Position numbers and translations under genes: made by a program. The notes below the pieces were generated by a model. It was given only the letters and a program-made list of their open reading frames with translations. It was not told where the DNA came from and searched no databases. 64,000 nucleotides of DNA, taken from the NCBI GenBank assembly GCA_964453435.1, contig CAYVQZ010000013.1, forward strand, positions 14,465 to 78,464. Direction: 5' to 3'. Positions 52,724 through 62,351 of the stretch are shown here, piece after piece (within the stretch, counting starts at the first letter, position 1; every line of letters starts with the position of its first letter). The DNA comes from CAYVQZ01 sp964453435 (lineage in GTDB: Bacteria; Abyssobacteria; SURF-5).

Positions 52724-55630
52724 ATGTCGGGGTTCAGGTTTACACGGCGTGAGTTTCTGAAAATTAGCGGCGCCGGCGCACTGGCGCTCTCACTTGACTC
52801 CTTGGGATTTCTCGGAGGAAGCGCACATGCAACCGAGAAAGCCTTCGAGAAGTGGGAATATAAGAAGTGGGAGGACCTTCACCGGGAGGAATGGAAGTGG
52901 GATAAGGTCACGTATGGAACGCATCTGGTGGATTGTTACCCCGGAAACTGCTGCTGGCAGGTTTACACCAGGGACGGCATCGTCTGGCGCGAGGAGCAAG
53001 CGGGAAAATATCCGGTGATCGATGCGACGGGGCCGGATTGGAATCCGCGCGGCTGCCAGAAAGGGTGCTCATATAGCAATATGATGTACAACCCGGATCG
53101 GGTGAAATATCCCATGAAACGAGTGGGAGGCCGCGGCGAGGGAAAGTGGAAGCGAATTTCGTGGGATGAGGCGATGGATGAGGTCTGCAAGCAGATTCTT
53201 CATGCCATCAGGACGGAGGGTCCGGAAACAATCATTTTCGAGCCCGGACCGGGCAACGGCGGCTGGATACATTTGATGTCCCTCTGGGGATTCTTCGATA
53301 GCCTCGGGGGGACTCAGCTTGATCTCGATGCGACAATTGGCGACTTCAATAAGGGTGTGTACGAGACGTTCGGCAAGTTCCAGTTCTGCGACTCATGTGA
53401 TGGCTGGTTTTTCGGCAAGCTTATCTTCATCTGGCATATGAACCCCGTGTACACACGTATTCCGTCATACCATTTTATTTCGGAGGCTCGGTACAACGGT
53501 TCCGAAGTGGTCACGATTGCGCCGGATTATTCCCCGTCTGCAATCCATGCCGACGAGTGGGTCCCGATAGAACCGGGCGCCGACGCGGCGTTCGGGCTCG
53601 GGGTCGCCCAAGCGCTCATTTCGGCGGACACCTACGATAAGGCCTTTTTGAAGGAGCAGACCGATTTCCCCTTGCTCATCAGGACCGACAATAAGAAGTT
53701 TTTGCGCCAGACCGATGTGGAAGGAAGGGGTCGTGAGGACCAGTTCTATTTTTGGGACCCTGCGGCGAATCAAGCCGTTAAAGCGCCGCGCGGCACGCTT
53801 GCGCTCCCGTGCGACCCTGCGCTCGAGGGCGCGTACAGCGTCAAATTGAAAGACGGGACGCAGGTTGAAGTTCGCCCCGCTTTTGCAGTTTACAGGGAAA
53901 TCCTGGACCGGAACTACACTCCGGAGCAGGCGTCGAAATTGTGCGGTGTTCCCGAGGAGACGATCAGACGCATGGCTGAAAAGGCATGGAAAGCCCGCGG
54001 ACATATCCAGATACTCGTCGGCTGGAACTCGTCGAAATATTATCACGGCGACCTCATGGAGCGAGCGATGTGCCTTCTGCTCGCGCTGACGGGCAGCGTC
54101 GGCAACAAGGGAAGCGGCATTCGCGGCTGGAGCGAATCCTTGTTCGAGGGAAGCGAACTCCTCTGGTTGGAAAAAAGAGACCTCGAAATGATTTTCCAAT
54201 TTGGCCGACACAAGATGGACCAGTTCATGCTCAGGTCGTCCGATCCGGAGATAACCGACGAGATTATGCAACGGGAGATGGATCGCCTGAGTAACATGGA
54301 GCGCGGAGACATGGTGCCGCCGGTGTTTTACTACTACTATCACACAAATTACCGCAACACTTGGAACAACAAGGCATGGCACTGCCCAACGATGAAGCGC
54401 ACGTTCGACGAATACATGCAAGAAGCGCTGGCGAAGGGGTGGTGGAAAGGCCTCAATCGTCCGTACCCGGACCAGACGCCCACTGTTTACTGCTTCTTCG
54501 GCACCAGCCCGGCCCGAAAGAATCGCGGATGGCTGAACAATATCTACAAAGCTTTGTGGGATAAGTTTCAATTCATCTTCACCGTGGAGACCCGATGGAG
54601 CACAACGGCATTGATGTCGGACATGGTGCTGCCCGGCGCCGGCTTCTATGAAAAAGTCGACACGCGCTTCCCCACCCCGCATGTGCCGTGGCTCACTCTG
54701 ACCGACGCCGCCGTGAAACCGCTCGGCGAAGCAAGAGAGGAATGGGAGATATTCGGACAGTTGGCGGAGCAAATGCAACAGATCGCAAAGGAGACGGGCT
54801 TCGTCAAATTTAAGGATCGCCGCGGGGTGGAATTCGATCTCAGCAAAATGGTGGAAGAAACGACGCATAACCGCAAGACCGCCGCCGAGGCGCTCGACGA
54901 CTCGCTGAAGATGAGCGCGAAGGTTGGGTCGCTCCCCCAGGGCACCGACCTCAGCACGCTTCGCAGGGACGGTATCGTGCGTTTCACGAAGATATCCGAA
55001 CTGGATATCATCGCGATGCATCTCCAGACCGAAATCAAACCCGACGAACCCATTGTCCCGCTGACATTCCACACCGGTCCCAAGAAAATTCCATACCCCA
55101 CTTACAACCGGAGAATCACATTCTATATCGACCATGACTGGTTCATCGAAGCGGGCGAAGCGTTCCCCATCCATAAGGACAATCCGAAGATGGGTGGAGA
55201 TTATCCCTTGAGGATGACCAGCGGCCACCAGCGCTGGAGTATCCATTCGATCTGGATCACCGACGACACTCTTGGCCGGACCCACCAGGGCCGACCCTTC
55301 ATGTTCATGAACACCGACGACGCAAAGAAGCGCGGGATCGAGGACGGAGACCTGGTCCATGTGTACAACGACTTTGACGACTTTAAGGTGCATGTCAAGT
55401 TGACGTCGGCGGCCCGGTCGCAGGACGGGCCGAGGCCCGGGCAGGTGATTATTTACCATGCATGGGAACCGTATCAGTTCGACGGGTGGAAGAGCTACGA
55501 CGCCGCAATACCGGGAATGATCAAGTGGCTCGACCTCGCTGCGGGTTACGGTCATTTGAACTACTACCGCTGGAACTGGTGCACGCAGCCCATCGACCGG
55601 GCGGTATGCGTCGAAGTTAAAAAAGCCTGA
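52724..55630 (+). CDS. Tat-exported molybdopterin oxidoreductase, DMSO reductase family
   Basis: A 968-residue catalytic subunit of the DMSO reductase superfamily, probably near the type II group (nitrate, selenate, ethylbenzene and related enzymes). The Tat signal is FTRREFLKISGAGALALSL (6-24). A HxxxCxxxxC motif (HLVDCYPGNC) and downstream GCQKGC could hold the FS0 cluster. The molybdopterin core runs from WDEAMDEV through the C-terminal GHQRWSIHS and DDAKKRGIEDGDLV region. No beta or gamma subunit or chaperone gene is adjacent, which is unusual. It starts behind AAGGAGGT. The substrate is unknown. Confidence 0.9.
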   Translation: MSGFRFTRREFLKISGAGALALSLDSLGFLGGSAHATEKAFEKWEYKKWEDLHREEWKWDKVTYGTHLVDCYPGNCCWQVYTRDGIVWREEQAGKYPVIDATGPDWNPRGCQKGCSYSNMMYNPDRVKYPMKRVGGRGEGKWKRISWDEAMDEVCKQILHAIRTEGPETIIFEPGPGNGGWIHLMSLWGFFDSLGGTQLDLDATIGDFNKGVYETFGKFQFCDSCDGWFFGKLIFIWHMNPVYTRIPSYHFISEARYNGSEVVTIAPDYSPSAIHADEWVPIEPGADAAFGLGVAQALISADTYDKAFLKEQTDFPLLIRTDNKKFLRQTDVEGRGREDQFYFWDPAANQAVKAPRGTLALPCDPALEGAYSVKLKDGTQVEVRPAFAVYREILDRNYTPEQASKLCGVPEETIRRMAEKAWKARGHIQILVGWNSSKYYHGDLMERAMCLLLALTGSVGNKGSGIRGWSESLFEGSELLWLEKRDLEMIFQFGRHKMDQFMLRSSDPEITDEIMQREMDRLSNMERGDMVPPVFYYYYHTNYRNTWNNKAWHCPTMKRTFDEYMQEALAKGWWKGLNRPYPDQTPTVYCFFGTSPARKNRGWLNNIYKALWDKFQFIFTVETRWSTTALMSDMVLPGAGFYEKVDTRFPTPHVPWLTLTDAAVKPLGEAREEWEIFGQLAEQMQQIAKETGFVKFKDRRGVEFDLSKMVEETTHNRKTAAEALDDSLKMSAKVGSLPQGTDLSTLRRDGIVRFTKISELDIIAMHLQTEIKPDEPIVPLTFHTGPKKIPYPTYNRRITFYIDHDWFIEAGEAFPIHKDNPKMGGDYPLRMTSGHQRWSIHSIWITDDTLGRTHQGRPFMFMNTDDAKKRGIEDGDLVHVYNDFDDFKVHVKLTSAARSQDGPRPGQVIIYHAWEPYQFDGWKSYDAAIPGMIKWLDLAAGYGHLNYYRWNWCTQPIDRAVCVEVKKA

Positions 55631-55652
55631 TTTTTTTTCTGGAGAGCCGGAA

Positions 55653-55690
55653 GGGAAGTCTCACATATCTGAGATTTCCCTTTTCCTTTT
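55653..55690 (+). terminator. Rho-independent terminator of the molybdoenzyme gene
   Basis: GGGAAGTCTCA pairs with TGAGATTTCCC (11 bp including one G-U, 6-nt loop), followed by TTTTCCTTTT. It begins 22 nt after the stop and shows that the gene is transcribed alone. Confidence 0.88.
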
Positions 55691-55931
55691 GTGTGATAGA
55701 ATAGTGCAACGGCGGCTGATTACGTTCTTCCCAAAGGAAAGGACGAATCTCATTCTGGAGCGCCGGGTTGTGTAATCCGGCGACAAAGAGCGTTGCCGTT
55801 CAGGCTGCGCTCCGGGATATTGACCGGGTCGCTTACGGGTCAGAGCGTGAATTTCGCGCTTCCTTTGCAACAACCGGGCGAACCGGCGCCGAACGAGTGG
55901 GGAACAGAAACTCCGGAAAGGAAGTTCTTCG

Positions 55932-57356
55932 ATGGATATCGAGGCATTTCGAACTCATGCGCACGAGGCTGTGGACTGGATGGCGGAGTACCTTGGAAGC
56001 CTAAGCGAACGCCGCGTCGTGCCCGACATAAAACCAGGTGAAATATGCGCCGCCTTGCCGGAGAGCCCGCCGCAACATTCCGAACCCTTTGGCGATATCC
56101 TGAACGATTTCCGCGAAAAAATAGCTCCGTGCATGACACACTGGCAGCATCCGGGCTGGTTCGCATACTTTCCGGCAAACTCATCGCCTCCGTCAGTGCT
56201 GGCAGAAATGCTGACGGCAACGATCGGCGCCCAATGCATGTCATGGCAAACTTCACCCGCGGCGACCGAACTCGAGCAGGTCGTTATGGCCTGGGTGCGA
56301 CAGATGCTCGGACTTCCGGAATCGTTTTCGGGAGTAATCCAGGATTCCGCCTCGACGGCGACTCTTGTGGCGCTCCTGTGCGCGCGTGAGCGAAAGACGC
56401 AACACCAATTCGGCGAGCGCGGACCGGAGGCGATCGGGTCGCCCCTGACGGTCTACGCGTCGGACCAGGCGCATTCGTCAATTCCGAAAGGCGTTAAGCT
56501 TGCCGGCTACGGGTTGGAGAACCTGCGACTCATCGAAAGCGATTCTGCGTTCGCGATGCGAACCGACACACTGGAGAGAACCATCAAGAACGACGTCGCA
56601 GCGGGATACCAACCGGCCTGCGTCATCGCAACGGTCGGCGCCACATCATCGGGCGCGGTCGACCCAATCCCTGCAATCTCCGGTCTCTGTGGCGAGCGCG
56701 GGCTGTGGCTCCACGTGGACGCGGCGTGGGCGGGCAGTGCGGCAATCTGCCCCGAACACCGCACCTTGCTCGCGGGTGTCGAGAATGCCGACAGCTTCCT
56801 CTTCAATCCCCACAAGTGGCTCTTGACAAACTTCGACTGCACGGCATATTTTGTGCGTGACGTCGAGACAATGCTGCGCACGTTTACCACCTCTCCGGAA
56901 TATTTGAAAACAGCCGTTGACGCCGATGCGGTGAACTTCCGTGACTGGCAAATCCAGCTTGGCCGACGATTCCGAGCGCTGAAGCTGTGGTTCGTTATTC
57001 GAAGCTATGGAGTGGAAGGTCTCCGCGAAGTAATCCGGCGGCATGTCGCGTGGGCCGCAGAGTTTGCCGCATGGGTGGAGGAGGAAGAGGGATTCGAAAT
57101 CCTGGCGCCGCCGTCTCTTGGCCTGGTGTGTTTTCGATACAGACCGAGGGGACTGGACCCAAACGGCGACGGAGTCAATCGGCTGAATCAAAAATTGCTG
57201 GAAAAAGTCAACGAATCGGGGAGAGTGCATCTCACGCACACCGTATTGCGCGGGCGGTATACTGTAAGGATGGTGGTTGGCGCGCTCTACACTCAGCATG
57301 AGCATGTCGAACTCGCATGGAACCTGATAAAGCGGGCTGCGAGAGAGATTGCATGA
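55932..57356 (+). CDS. PLP-dependent aromatic-amino-acid decarboxylase-family enzyme
   Basis: A 474-residue group II decarboxylase, related to DOPA, tryptophan and tyrosine decarboxylases. PLP contacts: DSASTATLVALLCARE near 137-152, HVDAAWAGSA near 258 with the conserved Asp, and the Schiff-base Lys in FNPHKWLL near 296. The N-terminal HWQHPGWFAYFP motif is typical. It would release an amine and CO2 from an aromatic amino acid. The exact substrate cannot be told. A 301-bp gap holding the upstream terminator precedes it. Confidence 0.93.
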   Translation: MDIEAFRTHAHEAVDWMAEYLGSLSERRVVPDIKPGEICAALPESPPQHSEPFGDILNDFREKIAPCMTHWQHPGWFAYFPANSSPPSVLAEMLTATIGAQCMSWQTSPAATELEQVVMAWVRQMLGLPESFSGVIQDSASTATLVALLCARERKTQHQFGERGPEAIGSPLTVYASDQAHSSIPKGVKLAGYGLENLRLIESDSAFAMRTDTLERTIKNDVAAGYQPACVIATVGATSSGAVDPIPAISGLCGERGLWLHVDAAWAGSAAICPEHRTLLAGVENADSFLFNPHKWLLTNFDCTAYFVRDVETMLRTFTTSPEYLKTAVDADAVNFRDWQIQLGRRFRALKLWFVIRSYGVEGLREVIRRHVAWAAEFAAWVEEEEGFEILAPPSLGLVCFRYRPRGLDPNGDGVNRLNQKLLEKVNESGRVHLTHTVLRGRYTVRMVVGALYTQHEHVELAWNLIKRAAREIA

Positions 57357-57434
57357 AAGCGCAATTCAGCGATTCGGGCGGTCACGGAAAGCCGGACCTT
57401 CTGACCGGGAGCCTGTAGGGTTGGAGGCTGAGCT

Positions 57435-58760
57435 ATGTTCAAAATAAGGCAGGTAGTGCACTTTCTGAGCGAAGACCTCTGGCGCATCCGCCTGGAGGAG
57501 CAGCAGCCACCGAAGTCCTTCTTGATTAAAGTGCTGCGGATACTAGTTCTGTCCGCTAAGGGATTCGATAAAGACAAGTGCACGCTGCGAGCATCAGCAT
57601 TAACCTTCTACTCGCTCCTTTCCATTGTTCCCATTCTCGCAATGGCCTTCGGGATCGCCAAAGGGTTCGGCTTTGACCAGATTCTCGAACAGCGAGTCAG
57701 GGAGCAGTTTCACGGGCAGGAGGAGGTGCTCACGCATGCAATCAACTTTGCGCACAATCTGCTTGAAAATACAAAGGGAGGAGTGGTAGCCGGCTTCGGC
57801 ATAGTTTTTCTTTTCTGGTCGGTGATTAAGGTTCTCGGCAACATGGAGCGCTCGTTCAATGATATCTGGGGCATCAAGAAACAACGGAATCTCTGGAGAA
57901 GGTTCAGCGATTATCTCTCGTTCATGCTCATTTGTCCCATCTTATTCATCTTGGCCAGCAGCATGACAATAGTTGTGACGAGCGAGGTTGAAAAATTGTT
58001 GCTCGGCCATACCTTCTTCTCCTTTTTCGCCAAACCCATCCAAGTCTCCCTCAGAATACTTCCACTGTTCGTAATCTGGGGCCTTTTCGCATTTGTGTAC
58101 GTCTTTCTGCCGAATGGAAAGGTGAAATTGGGGTCCGCTTTGCTTGGCGGAATCCTTGCCGGAACCATCTACCATGTTGTCCAATGGGCCTACCTCTCGT
58201 TTCAAATAGGAATCAATCGGTACAATGCAATCTATGGAAGCTTTGCAGCGCTGCCGCTGTTCCTGGTGTGGCTCCAGTTGAGCTGGTTGATCGTGCTCTA
58301 TGGCGCAGAGGTCTGCTTTGCGCACCAAAACGTTCACACATACGAGTTCGAGCCGGACTGCCTTAAGATCAGCCCCGCCTTTCGGCGGCTTGTTACCCTG
58401 GCGGTCGCACAATTATGTGTCAAGATGTTCAAGGATGGAGTCCCACCGCCCACTGCAGCCGAGATTTCCCAAAAGCTCGGGACCCCCATCAGGCTCGTGA
58501 ACGAAACGTTGTATGATTTAACGGAGGCGGATATCCTGTCCGAAGTCGTGGGTGAGGCCAACAGTTCTATTGCGTATCAACCCGGAATTAACATCGAAAG
58601 CTTAACGATAAAGGGTGTAATCGACCGCCTTGACAACAGGGGCGTCACCACTATTCCGTTGGCTCGGTCGGAGGCGGTCGAGAAAATCTCGACATGTCTC
58701 TTGGAGTTTCGCGATAAACTGGCAGCCGTTCCGGAGAATGTCCTGTTGAAAAATCTCTGA
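57435..58760 (+). CDS. YihY/BrkB-family membrane protein, copy 2
   Basis: 441 residues, with the same plan as the gene at 26910-28175: about six membrane helices with RASALTFYSLLSIVPILAMA and YGSFAALPLFLVWLQLSW, then a cytoplasmic winged-helix-like C-terminus (TAAEISQKLGTPIRLVNETL). This copy is more like the longer variants with a charged N-terminus. It lies 78 bp after the decarboxylase gene and 69 bp before the DUF2959 lipoprotein gene. Confidence 0.92.
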   Translation: MFKIRQVVHFLSEDLWRIRLEEQQPPKSFLIKVLRILVLSAKGFDKDKCTLRASALTFYSLLSIVPILAMAFGIAKGFGFDQILEQRVREQFHGQEEVLTHAINFAHNLLENTKGGVVAGFGIVFLFWSVIKVLGNMERSFNDIWGIKKQRNLWRRFSDYLSFMLICPILFILASSMTIVVTSEVEKLLLGHTFFSFFAKPIQVSLRILPLFVIWGLFAFVYVFLPNGKVKLGSALLGGILAGTIYHVVQWAYLSFQIGINRYNAIYGSFAALPLFLVWLQLSWLIVLYGAEVCFAHQNVHTYEFEPDCLKISPAFRRLVTLAVAQLCVKMFKDGVPPPTAAEISQKLGTPIRLVNETLYDLTEADILSEVVGEANSSIAYQPGINIESLTIKGVIDRLDNRGVTTIPLARSEAVEKISTCLLEFRDKLAAVPENVLLKNL

Positions 58761-58829
58761 AGTTATTGCACGAGGCGTCTTTATTCACGAATCATGAGGA
58801 TAAGATTCAGACCAGGAAAGGAGCCAGTG

Positions 58830-59492
58830 ATGAGAAGGAGAGTTGCGGCGAGGGGGCGAATTCTTCTCGCGCCCCTTCTTGTGGCGTTGTCGATTGGAGT
58901 CTTCTCCTGCGCCACCACATATTACAAGACGATGGAAACGCTGGGCGTTCACAAGAGGGATATCTTGGTGAACCGCGTCGAGCAGGCCCGTGACAGCCAG
59001 GAGGAAGCCGGCGAGCAGTTTCAGTCAGCGCTGGATAGCTTTCGCGAGGTAGTGGCGTTTGAGGGAGGCGACCTCGAACGGAAGTATGAAAAGTTGAACG
59101 CGGAATACGAGCGCAGCCGGTCGCGCGCCAAAGAGGTCGGCGACAGGATCGACTCGGTGGAGAAAGTGGCCCGGGACCTGTTCGACGAGTGGGAAAAGGA
59201 GTTGAACGAGTATTCGGATGCCGGTTTGCGCCGCTCGAGTGAGAGACTCTTGCGACAGACGCGGAACGACTGCGAGGACCTCATCGACGCCATGCGGCGG
59301 GCGGAGGCAAAAATGCCGCCGGTCCTCGCCCGCCTGAAGGACCAGGTGTTGTTCCTCAAGCATAACCTCAACGCCCAGGCAGTCGGTTCGCTTCACGGTG
59401 AGGTCACTATGCTGGAAGCCGACGTCGACGAGCTCCTGCGGGAGTTGGAGCGGTCCATCGCCGAGGCAAATGAGTTCATTGCATCGTTGTGA
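58830..59492 (+). CDS. DUF2959 lipoprotein
   Basis: A 220-residue protein with a basic start, a hydrophobic signal segment ending in the lipobox-like GVFSCATT, and a long helical coiled-coil body. The signature YYKTMETLGVHKRDIL followed by VEQARDSQEEAGEQFQSAL is typical of DUF2959, a family of unknown function. ATG at 58830 follows AAAGGAG. An in-frame ATG at 58794 would put charged residues before the signal peptide. It may span or brace the periplasm. Confidence 0.9.
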   Translation: MRRRVAARGRILLAPLLVALSIGVFSCATTYYKTMETLGVHKRDILVNRVEQARDSQEEAGEQFQSALDSFREVVAFEGGDLERKYEKLNAEYERSRSRAKEVGDRIDSVEKVARDLFDEWEKELNEYSDAGLRRSSERLLRQTRNDCEDLIDAMRRAEAKMPPVLARLKDQVLFLKHNLNAQAVGSLHGEVTMLEADVDELLRELERSIAEANEFIASL

Positions 59493-59543
59493 TTCCTTGC
59501 AGCAGACAAGCTTCAAAAACCATCATCGGATTGGAGAAGAACC

Positions 59544-60617
59544 GTGACCGATACGTACGAGAAACTTCGTCAGTTCCTGGACCAGTTCCCCATAGGTTTT
59601 CCGAAGACCGCCTCGGGAGTAGAGATCGAAATACTCAAACGCCTCTTCTCCGAGGACGAAGCGGAGCTCGCAACATTTCTCACGCCCTTTCCCGAAGAAG
59701 CGTCTCTGATAGCCGAACGAGCGGGAATCGATGCAAAGAACCTGGAACAAAAATTGGAATCGATGGCACTGAAAGGCCTGGTCTTCCGAGTTCGACGCCG
59801 TGGCCAGACGCTTTACAACGCGGCCCCCTTCATGATCGGACTTTACGAATATGCAGTGAAAAAGATCGACAAGAAACTCGCGGCACTGTTCAAGGAATAC
59901 TACGAGACGGCATTTCTGGATGAACTGGGCGCCAGCAACGTGCCCGGGTTCAAAGTCGTGCCGATTGAAGAAAATATCCGGAACGATACGGTATTGCTTC
60001 CTTTCCACAAACTCAAGGAGAGCGTCAGGAGTTCGCGGAAAATTGCGGTCGCCGACTGCGTGTGCCGGAAGGAGGCAAAGCTGACCGGCGAGGGATGCAA
60101 TTATCCCATGGAGACTTGTTTGAGTTTCGGGGTAGCTGCGGAGTATTACATCGACAACGGATTGGGGCGGGAAATCACGGCCGACGAAGCCATACGAATT
60201 ATTGAAGAAGCCGATAGGGCCGGCCTCGTTCACGCAGGAGCCAATTCGAAACATCTGTCAAATATCTGCAATTGCTGCCCCTGTTGCTGCGCCTCCATGA
60301 AGGGGATCACGAAAAGCGGGCACGATAAGAAGAAATACATGAACGCCTTGTTCGAGGCGATTGTCGATGAAGAAACATGCACGGGCTGCGAAAGCTGCGC
60401 CGACAGGTGCCCCGTGGGGGCGATAACAACCGGTGAAACGGCGCTGGTTGACAGAGATAAATGCCTCGGATGCGGCCTCTGCGCAACGGACTGTCCCATC
60501 GGAGCCATAAGCCTCGTACTGCGCGAAGACCGTGAAGAACCCTTCGACAGGATTATGGAACTCGGGATGGCGGTGGTGGAGGGAAAAGCGAAAAACCGTG
60601 AAGGTGACCGAAAATAG
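59544..60617 (+). CDS. Winged-helix polyferredoxin protein, copy 2
   Basis: A 357-residue paralogue of the protein at 17513-18607. It has an N-terminal winged-helix-like domain (LIAERAGIDAKNLEQKLESM), a central ADCVCRKEAKLTGEGC and the dense CNCCPCCC cluster. At the C-terminus are two [4Fe-4S] motifs, CTGCESCADRC and CLGCGLCATDC. The GTG start has GGAG upstream. The conserved double cysteine clusters suggest that redox chemistry or sensing is the shared job. Confidence 0.87.
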   Translation: MTDTYEKLRQFLDQFPIGFPKTASGVEIEILKRLFSEDEAELATFLTPFPEEASLIAERAGIDAKNLEQKLESMALKGLVFRVRRRGQTLYNAAPFMIGLYEYAVKKIDKKLAALFKEYYETAFLDELGASNVPGFKVVPIEENIRNDTVLLPFHKLKESVRSSRKIAVADCVCRKEAKLTGEGCNYPMETCLSFGVAAEYYIDNGLGREITADEAIRIIEEADRAGLVHAGANSKHLSNICNCCPCCCASMKGITKSGHDKKKYMNALFEAIVDEETCTGCESCADRCPVGAITTGETALVDRDKCLGCGLCATDCPIGAISLVLREDREEPFDRIMELGMAVVEGKAKNREGDRK

Positions 60618-61087
60618 CGGACGCATCGACGAACAGAATCCCGAAAGGGAACCTGCCGAGGTATCCAAACGAGCCGGAGCGCAAGCAGGCCTTGCCAACA
60701 TGCAACGGGCGTTTTCAAAGACTCAGCCTGTTCCAACACATCCAATGGCATCAAAAACAATTCTTTCAACGTTGTTCCATTCAATGCGTGACAATTCGCC
60801 TTAAAAAACAGAGGGCCTTAATCATCGGTTCCCGCCGTCTTCCGCCAGGAAGGGGGGCGCTCACAGCCACATGCATTTGGGAAAATTTGACAAAGGAGCA
60901 TAATATATGATATACATCTAATAATCCAGAGACTAACAATAACGTAACCCTAAAGACTATTAATACGCCGCGTCCGCTCACTCGTTGTCGCTGTTCAAAA
61001 ACTGCCGAGAAATCGGCCCCCGCGAAAAACCTTCGGTCAGCCCTGCGGGCTCGCAATGGAACCTTATCCGGAAAAGGAGGTAAAACC
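60618..61087 (+). other. Intergenic region with a possible promoter for the ASST-like gene
   Basis: About 470 bp without a supported gene. TTGACA (60887-60892) with TATACA at 18 bp (60911-60916) is a possible promoter toward the gene at 61088. GGAGG lies 11 nt before that ATG. The 90-codon frame at 60532-60804 overlaps the polyferredoxin gene and looks spurious. Confidence 0.5.
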
Positions 61088-62287
61088 ATGAAATGCACAA
61101 GAAAAAAAGCGGCGACTTCTTGCTTGTTTCTGCTGCTGACGGTCTTCTTTCAACTTCTGCCGTGTCGGGACTCCATGGCGTATCCGACCGTATACCCTTC
61201 GGGAATTACAATTTACAATCCGGACAACACATACACCGGGTACACCATGTACACGATTCACGACCCAAACGCGGTTATTATGGTCGATATGGAGGGACTG
61301 GTCGTTCATTATTGGAGCCATCCGACATACCGGCTGGGGTACGCCGAGCCCCTGTCGAACGGGAACCTTCTTGTTTTTGCTACTCAGCCAGAGCAAAAAG
61401 CACCGACAATTATGCTCGAGATGGACTGGGATGGGAACGTCATATGGGAACTATCGTCCACTCTCGAGGAACGGTGGTTCCACCACGATTTCGAGCGGCT
61501 CGATAACGGGAACACGCTGATTCTTTGCAGCACGCAGCGGGAGGTTCCCGAAATCTCGCCGGACCCTATTATTGATGACCACATCATTGAGGTCGACAAA
61601 TCGGGCGCCATCGTATGGAGTTGGTACACGTCGGACCATTACGATGAACTCGGCTTCAACGACACCGCGAAACGATTGATCGCTGAACAGGCGGGAGATT
61701 GGAGCCACACGAATTCAATCCAGAGTCTGCCTCCGAATATTACGGGTCACCCCGCCTTCAACGAGGGAAATATTCTCGTCAGCCAGCGGCACACCAACGT
61801 TATGTTCGTCATCGACAAGACGACCGGGGAGATCGTGTGGAGGGTCGGCCCTGCCGACAACATTACCATCGGGCAGCACAACCCCACGCTCCTTCCCCAC
61901 GGGACTCCATCGGCCGGCAATATTCTCGTCTTTGACAATGGCGGCGTTGCCGGCTATCCTCAGGTGGGCCGGTTATACTCCAGGGTAATCGAGATCGACC
62001 CCGCATCGAAACAGGTCCTTAGAGAATACAACGCAAGAATTTCGGGTTTAGACGAGGTCACGTTCTTCAGCGGATTTGTGAGCGGCGCCCAGAGATTGCC
62101 GAACGGCAACACCTTAATATGCGAAGGTGAGACCGGGCGCTTATTTGAAATATCCCCACGTGGCCGGATCGTGTGGGAATACGTGACTCCGTTTTGGACC
62201 CACTTCGCTAATCAAGGCTTCCGGAGCAAAAGAATTTACCGCGCCTGGCGGGTGTCGCCCGACTGGCCCCGAGGCCCGCTTCCCTGA
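61088..62287 (+). CDS. Exported arylsulfotransferase (ASST)-like beta-propeller protein
   Basis: A 399-residue exported protein. A signal peptide (about 1-30, ending near DSMAYP) is followed by a propeller of the arylsulfotransferase family, with repeats of the type GNVIWELS, GAIVWSWYT, GEIVWRVGP and GRIVWEYV and His-containing WFHHDFERLDNGNTL. Family members transfer sulfate between phenols in the periplasm. Some relatives are only structural homologues. The catalytic His cannot be confirmed by eye. A strong AAAGGAGG ribosome binding site precedes the ATG. Confidence 0.85.
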   Translation: MKCTRKKAATSCLFLLLTVFFQLLPCRDSMAYPTVYPSGITIYNPDNTYTGYTMYTIHDPNAVIMVDMEGLVVHYWSHPTYRLGYAEPLSNGNLLVFATQPEQKAPTIMLEMDWDGNVIWELSSTLEERWFHHDFERLDNGNTLILCSTQREVPEISPDPIIDDHIIEVDKSGAIVWSWYTSDHYDELGFNDTAKRLIAEQAGDWSHTNSIQSLPPNITGHPAFNEGNILVSQRHTNVMFVIDKTTGEIVWRVGPADNITIGQHNPTLLPHGTPSAGNILVFDNGGVAGYPQVGRLYSRVIEIDPASKQVLREYNARISGLDEVTFFSGFVSGAQRLPNGNTLICEGETGRLFEISPRGRIVWEYVTPFWTHFANQGFRSKRIYRAWRVSPDWPRGPLP

Positions 62288-62351
62288 TTCTCGGCAGGAT
62301 GTTCCCGCGCGGAGAAACCAGAAATTATGGAGAGGCCTTAAGACAGTCCGG

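Noticed and set aside
53465..55555. 696-codon open frame on the minus strand inside the molybdoenzyme gene
   Set aside because: It is fully antisense to a gene with clear motifs, and its translation has no recognisable domain. GC-rich codon bias explains it.
60532..60804. 90-codon plus frame at the end of the second polyferredoxin
   Set aside because: Overlaps the real gene out of frame and has no ribosome binding site or recognisable content.
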